A stretch of 32,779 nt of DNA, from positions 1 through 32,779 of the forward strand of contig JAIUOH010000034.1 of assembly GCA_020161315.1 (NCBI GenBank), written 5' to 3'. The translations under genes were made by a program, and so were the position numbers. The notes under the pieces are model-generated. The model had not been told where the DNA came from, searched no databases, and worked only from the letters and a program-made list of their open reading frames with translations. Within the stretch, counting starts at the first letter, position 1. Each line of letters begins with the position of its first letter. Positions 1-6,882 of the stretch are shown piece after piece. This DNA comes from Actinomycetota bacterium. Lineage in GTDB: Bacteria > Actinomycetota > Actinomycetes > Actinomycetales > Microbacteriaceae.

Positions 1-1222
1 GCACGGCCTGCTCGGTGAACCACGACTTCAGAATCGGCACGAAGAACTCGGCGAGGGCCGTCTGCGAGGCGTCGCCCGCGTGCGCCCTGTCGTGCGTGTC
101 GCCGACGAGCACCGAGAAGGCACGCATCGCAGAGATGCGGCTCGACATCGAGAGCAGCAGGCGGCGCACGTCGGGGTGGCCCGCGATCGGGGTGCCAGCC
201 GGCAGGCCCAGCACTGCACCCTGCAGCCTGGTGTAGGCGTAGTCGTTCGCCCGCTGGTAAGCGCGCTGGGCGATGCCGAGCCCCTGCACGCCGATGCCGA
301 CGCGAGCCTCGTTCATCATGACGAACATGCCTGCGAGACCCTGGTGCAGCTCGCCCACGAGGTAGCCGGTGGCCTCTTCGAACTGCAGCACGCAGGTCGG
401 GCTCGCGTGAATGCCGAGCTTGTGCTCAAGGCCGACCGTGGTGATCGGGTTGCGAGCGCCGGGCGTGCCGTCGGCGTTCAGCAGGTACTTCGGGGCGACG
501 AAGAGCGAGATGCCGCGGTGCCCCTCGGGCGCGTTCTCGGTGCGGGCGAGCACGAGGTGAATGATGTTGTCTGCGACGTCGTGGTCGCCCCAGGTGATGA
601 AGATCTTCTGACCGCTGATCGCCCAGCTGCCGTCGCCGTTGTCGCGAGCCATGGTGCGCACCGCGCCGAGGTCGCTGCCCGCCTGGGGCTCGGTGAGGTT
701 CATGGTGCCCGTCCACTCGCCGCTCACCATCTTCGGCAGATAGGTGTCGCGCAGCTCCTGCGAACCGTTTGCGTGCAGCGCGCGGATCGCGCCGTGGCTC
801 AAACTCGGGCAGAGCGCGAAGGCGGCATTCGCACCGTTCCAGAACTCGGTGAGTGCCGCGACGACCGATCCCGGCAGGCCGTCACCGCCAGCGTCTTCGG
901 CAACGGCAGCCGAGACCCAGCCCGAGTCAGCAAACGACTTGTAGGCCTCTTTGAACCCGTCGGGGGTGCGCACGCTGCCATCGATGAGTTTTGCACCCTG
1001 CTGATCGCCAACGCGGTCAAGCGGCGCGAAGACCTCAGCGGCAAACTCGCCAGCCGCGGCAATCGCGTCTCCGGCGTCTTCGGCGGTCAGCGCGCCCTCA
1101 CTCGCTCTCGCCACAATGTCTTCACCGAAAGCCTCGCCAAGCAGAAAGGCGTAGTCGTCAACAGGCGGCACGTAGGTGCCAGGATCTGCCGGAGTGTGCG
1201 CGGTCAGTGAATCAATCGCCAT
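1..1222 (-). CDS. Acyl-CoA dehydrogenase, DmdC-like (C-terminus beyond the window edge)
   Basis: FAD-dependent acyl-CoA dehydrogenase, catalysing alpha,beta-oxidation of an acyl-CoA thioester in the cytoplasm. The first 407 residues are visible and the frame is open to base 1; related proteins are about 600 residues. The N-terminus (YVPPVDDYAFLL, residues 17-28) resembles the small N-terminal domain of 3-methylmercaptopropionyl-CoA dehydrogenases. The FAD/substrate-binding signature MNLTEPQAGSDLG lies at 174-186 and KIFITWGDHD at 206-215. The start ATG at 1222 is preceded by GGAG at good spacing. It is divergent from the TetR gene at 1416, which suggests local control by that regulator. The family is clear; the exact substrate (fatty acyl-CoA or a methylthio-acyl-CoA) cannot be told from sequence. 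Confidence 0.9.
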   Translation of the reverse strand, partial: MAIDSLTAHTPADPGTYVPPVDDYAFLLGEAFGEDIVARASEGALTAEDAGDAIAAAGEFAAEVFAPLDRVGDQQGAKLIDGSVRTPDGFKEAYKSFADSGWVSAAVAEDAGGDGLPGSVVAALTEFWNGANAAFALCPSLSHGAIRALHANGSQELRDTYLPKMVSGEWTGTMNLTEPQAGSDLGAVRTMARDNGDGSWAISGQKIFITWGDHDVADNIIHLVLARTENAPEGHRGISLFVAPKYLLNADGTPGARNPITTVGLEHKLGIHASPTCVLQFEEATGYLVGELHQGLAGMFVMMNEARVGIGVQGLGIAQRAYQRANDYAYTRLQGAVLGLPAGTPIAGHPDVRRLLLSMSSRISAMRAFSVLVGDTHDRAHAGDASQTALAEFFVPILKSWFTEQAV

Positions 1223-1390
1223 CGGTGATCTCCATCGTTCTCGTAAGAAGCTTCAGTGGTGGGCGCAAGAGCCCACGTCACGTCTACATGAGAGTATGCC
1301 TGAGACTGAGTGTCGCAGCAAGCTTTTCAATTGTTTTTTAGTTCATACTTACCAAGCTAACAGAAATAACAACCGCCTTGACACCGAGTC

Positions 1391-1403
1391 TCACGAATTG
1401 TGA
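1391..1403. promoter_or_regulatory. Operator-like palindrome in the acyl-CoA dehydrogenase/TetR divergent region
   Basis: TCAC-N5-GTGA, with two further central bases also pairing, lies directly before a possible -10 TAGCTT (1404-1409), which ends 6 nt before the TetR ATG at 1416. A TTGACA hexamer is at 1378-1383. A dyad placed between -35 and -10 fits autoregulation by a TetR dimer. The rest of 1223-1415 is AT-richer than its surroundings and holds no gene. Confidence 0.4.
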
Positions 1404-1415
1404 TAGCTTCACCCC

Positions 1416-2111
1416 ATGAGCACGAGCACTCCCCTCGATGGCCCGATGGCGTCGGCCCCGCAGGCCGCTGCCGTGCGCCACCTGGCCGAGCACGGCTACG
1501 AGCAGACCACCGCAACCGCGCTCGCCGATGCGATCGGCATCAGCCGCAGCACCTTCTTTCGGCGTTTCGGCAGCAAAGAAGACGTGGTGTTTTCAGATCA
1601 CGACGTCGCGCTCTCTCGGCTCGGCCAGTTTCTCGCAGAGTCTGAGCGTTCGGCCCACGACTCAATCGCAATTGGCACGCTCGAAGTGACACACCAGCTC
1701 ACCCGCGACCCAGACGCCGCCCGCCTCCGCTCAGAACTCTTGCGCAGCACACCGTCGCTTCGCGAGCGCGAGCTCGTCATCACCCACCGCTATGAGCGCG
1801 TGTTTGCCGAATACCTCGGCCGCGTTGCGGCGCCCGGCACCCCCGATTGGGCACCGATCGCTCTCGCGGCAGCCGTGGTGGCTGTGCACAACGCCGCATT
1901 GCGTCGATGGCTGAGGCAGAGCGATTCACGCGTGTTTGGCGCGCTCGAGCGCGAACTCACCGAGCTGATGCGTCGCTTCGCTCCCTGGTTTGGCGGTGAG
2001 CTGGGTCAGACCTCTAGCGGCGCCGAAACCCGCGTGCTCGTGGCATCGTTTGACGCAGCCACATCCCCCGCCGAGGTTCTACGACTCATCGCCGCGCAGC
2101 TAGACAGTTAG
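1416..2111 (+). CDS. TetR/AcrR family transcriptional regulator
   Basis: One-domain transcriptional repressor of the TetR type, 231 residues. The helix-turn-helix lies at about residues 31-51 (TTATALADAIGISRSTFFRRF), preceded by the usual EHGYEQ helix end. The C-terminal ligand domain is not diagnostic. There is no Shine-Dalgarno sequence before ATG 1416, but a TAGCTT -10-like hexamer ends 6 nt upstream, so the mRNA is probably leaderless; ATG at 1446 (residue 11) is an alternative start that keeps the whole DNA-binding domain. It is divergent from the acyl-CoA dehydrogenase gene and probably represses it and itself, with an acyl-CoA or fatty acid as a likely but unproven effector. It is not a close paralogue of the two TetR genes downstream. 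Confidence 0.9.
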   Translation: MSTSTPLDGPMASAPQAAAVRHLAEHGYEQTTATALADAIGISRSTFFRRFGSKEDVVFSDHDVALSRLGQFLAESERSAHDSIAIGTLEVTHQLTRDPDAARLRSELLRSTPSLRERELVITHRYERVFAEYLGRVAAPGTPDWAPIALAAAVVAVHNAALRRWLRQSDSRVFGALERELTELMRRFAPWFGGELGQTSSGAETRVLVASFDAATSPAEVLRLIAAQLDS

Positions 2112-2145
2112 CTCGTATGCGGGGAAGCCGATCGGAGTTCAGGAG

Positions 2146-2787
2146 TTATAGCTTTCCACCTGTGATGAGCGAAAGCACCTGTAATCCGGCACCATCAACC
2201 TCTTCAAAGGTGACGCTGCCCTCAGCAACGCTGCGGCGGCGCGCAACGAACATTGCCGCAAACCAAGAGGCAAAGATTGCGGTCGCTCTCGCCTGCGGCT
2301 CGAACGACCCCTTCGGATAGATTCCCCTGTTCTGTATGTCGACAGAGAGGACTTCCATTTCGCGCATCCATCGCTGCAGAATGTGACCCGAAATATCAGG
2401 AGATCCTGACTCAAGGTGCTCGGCAATGGGGTGCACATGTGCGGCTTCGTTCTCGACGTTGTCGACCCATCCCGCATCGTTCATGGCCTGCAATGCTTCA
2501 CGCACCGTATCGACAACCGACTCGTCGACTGGCCGGAGCCGAATTTGTTCAGAAAAGGCATCAATCCAGCTGTCGAAGTAAGCGAGCATGATCGCGGCCT
2601 TCGTTGGAAAGTGCATGTAGATCGTGCGCACTGCCACATCTGCGAGTTCGGCTATCTGCTCGATCGATGTCTCGGCGTACCCGTGTTCACCGAACAGCTG
2701 CTCTGCCGCGGCGAGTATCTTCGCCCGCGTCGCGGCTTTGCGCCGCTGCTGGCGGCCAGAAGAGGGGGGGTCGTCGCGCACTGGCAT
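2146..2787 (-). CDS. TetR/AcrR family transcriptional regulator, paralogue 1
   Basis: TetR-type repressor of 213 residues. The DNA-binding domain is at about residues 18-70, with TSIEQIAELADVAVRTIYMHF at 40-60 as the helix-turn-helix. It is a clear paralogue of the TetR gene at 4378-5082: the two share AELADVAVRTxYxHFPxKAAI and the C-terminal EPQARATA block, and align along their full length. It lies downstream of the aerolysin-like lipoprotein gene on the same strand, separated by 85 bp that contain a large inverted repeat. The hexamer TACTCT at 2794-2799 ends 6 nt before the ATG, while GGAGG is only 1 nt from it, so a leaderless transcript is more likely than Shine-Dalgarno initiation. The effector is unknown. 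Confidence 0.9.
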   Translation of the reverse strand: MPVRDDPPSSGRQQRRKAATRAKILAAAEQLFGEHGYAETSIEQIAELADVAVRTIYMHFPTKAAIMLAYFDSWIDAFSEQIRLRPVDESVVDTVREALQAMNDAGWVDNVENEAAHVHPIAEHLESGSPDISGHILQRWMREMEVLSVDIQNRGIYPKGSFEPQARATAIFASWFAAMFVARRRSVAEGSVTFEEVDGAGLQVLSLITGGKL

Positions 2788-2800
2788 GCCTCCAGAGTAC

Positions 2801-2857
2801 GCTACTCACAGTGCGAATTGCAGAAATGCCATGTCTGCAATTCTTGCCGCGAGTAGC
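2801..2857. promoter_or_regulatory. Nested inverted repeat upstream of TetR paralogue 1
   Basis: Two symmetric pairs of arms share one centre. The inner arms are GAATTGCAGA (2815-2824) and TCTGCAATTC (2834-2843), perfect over 10 bp with a 9-nt gap. The outer arms are GCTACTC (2801-2807) and GAGTAGC (2851-2857), perfect over 7 bp, each set off by 7 unpaired bases. It sits over the expected -35 region of the TetR gene, so a tandem operator is the first reading; it also follows the lipoprotein stop codon by 16 bp and could act as a terminator, although there is no T-tract. Confidence 0.55.
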
Positions 2858-2872
2858 GCACTCCCCCGCTCA

Positions 2873-4285
2873 TCAGTGCTTTTCGATACTGATCGGCTCA
2901 TCGACGAACGGATCCGGTAGATCGACCGGACGCCCGTTCTTACAGGTAATCGGGTACGACACCGAAGCCCACGCAACAGGCTCGATGACCCGACCACCGC
3001 CTTGAGGAATCTTGTACTTCTTCGCAAGCGGCAGCTCAAAGGTTGTGTTCTTCACGACATAGATCGCGTCTGCTTTGGAGACCTCGAAGTCGCCCTGAAT
3101 ATAAATCTTTCCCTGTTGGGTAAAGAAGTAGTGCACGGTGCCGTACGCAACCGGCGCCACAAGCTTCTGCTTGAAGTCATAAGACTCGGTCCACTCGTGT
3201 TCATAGTGCACGCTCGCCTCGATCTTGAGCACCTCGGGAATCACCTCCCACTTCACCCCGGCTTCGCCGCCAATCTTGTTGGTCCAGTCAAAGGCCTGGC
3301 CTTTCGACCACTCGTGATGGTCGGGCTCATGCGGATTGTTGCAGTTGAACGCCGGGCCGCTGAGAATCTCGCGCTCTGACCAGTCGTCGAGTGCAGCCCA
3401 AGAGTGTGCCGTGTTGTACGTGCAATTGGGCTGCCCATCACCGCAGTTCGCGAGAAGCAACTGGCGAGCTTCTGCGGCGTCGGTGACTTCAATCTTGCTC
3501 TTCTCTTTCAGCGCAATGCGGGGCTTGGGATTGTTGCCATGGCCATACCCCTCTTTGTCGCCCGCGTTCTGCCAGCTCTTCTCGCACGTGTACCTCGAAG
3601 CCTGCACCGGCTTGCCAGTCGTGGCGTTCAAAATTTCACAGCTCAAGACATTGTCGCCCGTGAACGGCACTTTCGAAGTGATGTGCAGCACCTCGTTCGT
3701 CTTGCCGATCTGATAGCGCACATCAACCTCTGCGTCCACGCTCGGCAACACGACGCTCATGCACCAGTGCTGCTCACCACCCGCAGCGAGCGTGAACGGG
3801 GGGCGATCTAGGTCGTTGCATCCCTTATAGTTCTTGGTCTGGCTCCATGCGGTGCGCTTCAGAGGGGCGACCGTGCTGATATCCATGGCAATACGAGGGT
3901 CACCGGGAAGAAGCTTGACGTTTGTCTTCAGCCCCTTCACGCGCTCGTTATCTTCGGGAGTAACTTCAGGAACCGCCGGGTCGCTGTCATCGGTAACAAC
4001 GGGGAGTTTAATCTCAGCCTGTGCTTCCTGTGCCTCTTTGACGTCGTCTTCGAGTTCGTCGGGAATCTGACCCGAACCGTCGCCGCCGCCCTCTTCTTTC
4101 GCAGAGATGAGATCTCCGTCGACAATCGGACGAGCCTCTCCGCCGACGCTCTTGTTGGTCAGTGCCGCGGTGTCGCCGGTGCAGGCCGCTACACCGAATG
4201 CAACCACCGCGGCAATGGCAATCACGCCAAACCAGCGCCCTGCTTGGCGGCCCGACTTGCGGGTCGCTTCGATGCTTTTCAACAT
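2873..4285 (-). CDS. Cysteine-rich lipoprotein with an aerolysin/ETX-MTX2-like C-terminal region
   Basis: Predicted surface lipoprotein of 470 residues. A basic N-region and hydrophobic segment (about 18-34) end in the lipobox VAAC, with Cys35 as the lipidated residue. Residues about 55-118 form an acidic, Pro- and Gly-rich tether. The rest contains eight further cysteines, enough for four disulfides. Residues about 338-430 alternate polar and hydrophobic residues, with HYEHEWTESYDF, then a VAPVAYGTVHYFF strand and GDFEV; this resembles the strand, pore-hairpin and GDF pattern of aerolysin/ETX-MTX2-type proteins that I recall in other actinobacteria. That assignment is by pattern only. GGAG precedes the ATG at good spacing. 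The gene lies between two paralogous TetR genes and has a perfect 19-bp palindrome upstream. Function unknown; a pore-forming, ligand-binding or wall-anchored role is possible. Confidence 0.75.
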   Translation of the reverse strand: MLKSIEATRKSGRQAGRWFGVIAIAAVVAFGVAACTGDTAALTNKSVGGEARPIVDGDLISAKEEGGGDGSGQIPDELEDDVKEAQEAQAEIKLPVVTDDSDPAVPEVTPEDNERVKGLKTNVKLLPGDPRIAMDISTVAPLKRTAWSQTKNYKGCNDLDRPPFTLAAGGEQHWCMSVVLPSVDAEVDVRYQIGKTNEVLHITSKVPFTGDNVLSCEILNATTGKPVQASRYTCEKSWQNAGDKEGYGHGNNPKPRIALKEKSKIEVTDAAEARQLLLANCGDGQPNCTYNTAHSWAALDDWSEREILSGPAFNCNNPHEPDHHEWSKGQAFDWTNKIGGEAGVKWEVIPEVLKIEASVHYEHEWTESYDFKQKLVAPVAYGTVHYFFTQQGKIYIQGDFEVSKADAIYVVKNTTFELPLAKKYKIPQGGGRVIEPVAWASVSYPITCKNGRPVDLPDPFVDEPISIEKH

Positions 4286-4326
4286 GTGTGCTCCTTCGAA
4301 TGCCTAATTAGGGTAAGCGATACGAG

Positions 4327-4345
4327 TATTGCACTTCATGCAATA
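4327..4345. promoter_or_regulatory. Perfect palindrome upstream of the lipoprotein gene
   Basis: TATTGCA-N5-TGCAATA is a perfect dyad centred about 51 bp upstream of the lipoprotein ATG (4285), in an AT-rich 92-bp gap. Size and position fit a TetR operator overlapping the promoter. The half-site core ATTGCA also occurs in the inner arms of the repeat at 2801-2857, which suggests a shared regulator. Confidence 0.55.
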
Positions 4346-4377
4346 ACAACACAAGTGATTTTTTTCGACGTTGCGAG

Positions 4378-5082
4378 CTACAGTCGTCCGCGCGTGAGCC
4401 TAAACACAAACTCACCAATAAGACCGTTTGCTGTGGCGCCCCGAGGCAACGGCTCACCGTCAAGCGAAAGTCGCGCGGTGAACATTGGCGCCATACATGC
4501 GGCAAAAACCGCGGTGGCACGAGCCTGCGGCTCGAGCGAGCCAGCAGAGTAGTGGCCCCGATCAAACGCGTCCGTCACCAGGCGCGCTTGCGCCTCTGAC
4601 CAGGAATGCATCATGTAGCCCGCCACCTCCGGCGGACCCGCGATGAGCCCGAGCGCCGAAGGCGGAGACCCCGCAATGTTGTCATACGAACGGTCAACCC
4701 AACCGTCAGACTTCATCCGAGCGAGCGCCTCGGTCAACGCCTCAGCGATTGGCAGCTCCACCGGCTGCGCGAGCAGGCCCTCAATGAGCGCATCTAGCCA
4801 TCGATCGAAGTAATCAAGCAGAATGGCCGCCTTTGAAGGGAAGTGCGTGTACACAGTTCGCACCGCGACATCGGCGAGCTCCGAGATATCTTCGACCGAG
4901 GTTTCCAGGTACCCTCTCTCGGCAAAAAGTTGGTTCGCTGCGTCAACAATTTGAGCACGGGTGCGGGCTTTGCGGCGATCATGACGCGTCTGCACGCGCG
5001 ATTGAGGCTGCGACAGGCCAAGTTCTGGGGTCGAGCGTTTTTGCATAGCCGCCGTCTTTCTGCTTGCTGACATGGTGATCAT
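4378..5082 (-). CDS. TetR/AcrR family transcriptional regulator, paralogue 2
   Basis: TetR-type repressor of 234 residues when started at ATG 5082; ATG 5073 and TTG 5091 are in the same frame and no start has a good Shine-Dalgarno sequence. The helix-turn-helix is TSVEDISELADVAVRTVYTHF at about residues 61-81. It is a full-length paralogue of the TetR at 2146-2787 and has an N-terminal extension of about 20 residues relative to it. It lies upstream of the lipoprotein gene on the same strand and is divergent from the serine hydrolase gene at 5200, so it could control either. The nearly identical recognition helices of the two paralogues (DVAVRTIYMHF and DVAVRTVYTHF) suggest overlapping DNA targets. 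Confidence 0.9.
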   Translation of the reverse strand: MITMSASRKTAAMQKRSTPELGLSQPQSRVQTRHDRRKARTRAQIVDAANQLFAERGYLETSVEDISELADVAVRTVYTHFPSKAAILLDYFDRWLDALIEGLLAQPVELPIAEALTEALARMKSDGWVDRSYDNIAGSPPSALGLIAGPPEVAGYMMHSWSEAQARLVTDAFDRGHYSAGSLEPQARATAVFAACMAPMFTARLSLDGEPLPRGATANGLIGEFVFRLTRGRL

Positions 5083-5106
5083 CACGCCCAACTACATGCC
5101 GGGCAT
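5075..5106. promoter_or_regulatory. Two short palindromes between TetR paralogue 2 and the serine hydrolase
   Basis: GTGAT-C-ATCAC (5075-5085) overlaps the TetR start region and ATGCC-G-GGCAT (5096-5106) lies just outside it. A TATACT hexamer at 5116-5121 could be a -10 for the plus-strand gene at 5200. Short palindromes like these can arise by chance, so the operator call is tentative. Confidence 0.3.
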
Positions 5107-5199
5107 AAGTGCATCTATACTAAATTTCCTTTACACTACGCCTAACCGGAACACACTTGCCAACGGGGCGGGTGAGTCTGAGTTCTCAGGAGTGCAGCG

Positions 5200-6858
5200 A
5201 TGCCAACATCTACGCAAGCAGCCCGCTCAGCACGTGGCGCACATGGTCACTCATTGAGATCGCGCACGACCGCAGTTGGGGCGGTGGCGATCCTCGCACT
5301 ACTCATGAGCAGTTGCACGAGCACCGCACCGGCCGAGCCCCCGACAATCTCTGTGCAGCAGGGTGACACCCCCAGCCAAGACGTCATCACGCTCCCCGAA
5401 AACTTTGACGCCCTTCTCGATCGGGCAATCGAGCAACTGCCGACCCTCGCAAGCGACGCACTCGAGCAAAGCGGGGTGCCCGGAATGTCTGTTGCGGTAG
5501 TGCACGGGGGCAAGACGATCTTTGCGCAGGGCTTCGGCGTGCGCGAGGTCGGCACTGAAGACCAGATCACCCCCGACACCGTGTTTCAGGTGGCCTCTGT
5601 CTCAAAATCGCTCTCGGCAACCGGCGTTGCCGCGGCCATTGCAGAGAGCGATGGCCAGCTGAGTTGGCAGACGCCCATTCACGACCTGCTGCCCCAGTTT
5701 CAGTTCAAAGACCCTACCGTCACCGAGCTCGCGACGGTTGGCGATGCATTCAGCCACCGCACGGGGCTGTTTACCGGGGCCGGCGATGATCTCGAAGACC
5801 TGGGATTTAACCGAGCCACAATCTTTGAGAAGCTTCGGCTTCAGCCGCTCGACCCATTTCGATCGAGCTACCACTATTCGAACTTCGGTCTCACGATCGG
5901 TGCCGAAGCTGTCGCTGCTTCGCGAGGCGAGGCGTGGGACGAACTGATGGACGAGCTCGTCTTCAAACCCCTCGACATGTCATCAACATCGGCACGGCAC
6001 GACGACTTTCTTGCGCACGATGATCGCGCACTGCTGCACGCGCTCGAAAACGGTAAGTTTGTGGCAAAGTACGACCGCAACCCCGACCCGCAGGCACCCG
6101 CTGGCGGCGTCTCGTCTACCGCGAATGACCTCGCAAAATGGATGCTCATGGTGCTGGCAGAAGGCGAGTCAAACGGAACGCAACTCGTCGACTCAGCCGC
6201 ACTCGCAGAGGCAATGACTCCGCAGATCGTATCGTCGAAGGGCCCCACGATCACGGCTCGCCCAGGGCACTACGGGTTCGGGTTTAACGCCTCACCGCAA
6301 GTAAGCGGGCGCATGGCAATCTCACACTCGGGAGCGTTTGCACTCGGGGCAGGTACGAACTACCAGTTGATTCCAGAGCTGGATCTCGGCATCGTAGTGC
6401 TCACCAATGGTGCACCTGTTGGGGTCGCTGAGGCTGTCGCGACAGAGTTCACCGATCTGGTGCAGTACGGAAAGATCACCCGCGATTGGGTCACCGATGC
6501 CGCTGGTTTCTTTGCCCCATACACGGCTCCGAGCGGAGATCTCGTGGACGCAACAAAACCGACAGATGCGGTAGCCGCACCGCCCAGCGATCAGCTGGTG
6601 GGCAAGTATCACAGCGACTATTTCGGCGTATTGCTCATCGAGGAGCACAACGGTGCGCTCGAGGCGAGGCTTGGCCCGACTGGCAACGTTACGCTCGCAC
6701 TCGAGGAGTGGAACGGCTCGACTTTTGCGTACGCTCCCCTGAGCGAGAGCGCTCCGGCAGGTTCGCTGGCAAGCGCAGTGTTTTCAGACGACGGCAGCAC
6801 CGTGACGCTCACTTCATTCGACGCGCAGGGCCTTGGCACCTTCACAAAGGTTGCCTGA
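5200..6858 (+). CDS. Lipoprotein serine hydrolase, class C beta-lactamase/EstB fold
   Basis: Secreted serine hydrolase of 552 residues. A hydrophobic segment (25-38) ends in the lipobox MSSC with Cys39. The beta-lactamase-like domain spans about 68-420: catalytic SVSK (Ser133-Lys136), YSN (Tyr226-Asn228) and HSG (376-378, in the position of KTG). The HSG version and overall look fit esterases or D-amino-acid peptidases of the family better than a true beta-lactamase. Residues about 460-552 form a separate beta-rich C-terminal domain of the DUF3471 kind. AGGAG lies 7 nt before ATG 5200. The gene is divergent from TetR paralogue 2. The natural substrate (peptidoglycan peptide, ester or beta-lactam) cannot be chosen from sequence. 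Confidence 0.9.
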   Translation: MPTSTQAARSARGAHGHSLRSRTTAVGAVAILALLMSSCTSTAPAEPPTISVQQGDTPSQDVITLPENFDALLDRAIEQLPTLASDALEQSGVPGMSVAVVHGGKTIFAQGFGVREVGTEDQITPDTVFQVASVSKSLSATGVAAAIAESDGQLSWQTPIHDLLPQFQFKDPTVTELATVGDAFSHRTGLFTGAGDDLEDLGFNRATIFEKLRLQPLDPFRSSYHYSNFGLTIGAEAVAASRGEAWDELMDELVFKPLDMSSTSARHDDFLAHDDRALLHALENGKFVAKYDRNPDPQAPAGGVSSTANDLAKWMLMVLAEGESNGTQLVDSAALAEAMTPQIVSSKGPTITARPGHYGFGFNASPQVSGRMAISHSGAFALGAGTNYQLIPELDLGIVVLTNGAPVGVAEAVATEFTDLVQYGKITRDWVTDAAGFFAPYTAPSGDLVDATKPTDAVAAPPSDQLVGKYHSDYFGVLLIEEHNGALEARLGPTGNVTLALEEWNGSTFAYAPLSESAPAGSLASAVFSDDGSTVTLTSFDAQGLGTFTKVA

Positions 6859-6882
6859 GGCACGAGGCAGACGGTCTCCGGG

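Noticed and set aside
80-1210. Plus-strand open frame of 376 codons at the left edge
   Set aside because: It is antisense to the acyl-CoA dehydrogenase, which has clear family motifs and a ribosome site on the minus strand.
1301-1394. TGAGACT and AGTCTCA as a long-range inverted repeat in the first intergenic region
   Set aside because: Seven bases over 94 bp is easily due to chance; the tight dyad at 1391-1403 is the better operator candidate.
1176-1403. Small plus-strand frame in the acyl-CoA dehydrogenase/TetR gap
   Set aside because: It begins inside the dehydrogenase gene, has no ribosome site and runs through the regulatory region.
2971-2993. Another possible copy of the dispersed repeat (caacaggctcgatgac) in the lipoprotein gene
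   Set aside because: Only the short ACAGGCTC core matches and no palindromic arms are present, so chance similarity is as likely.
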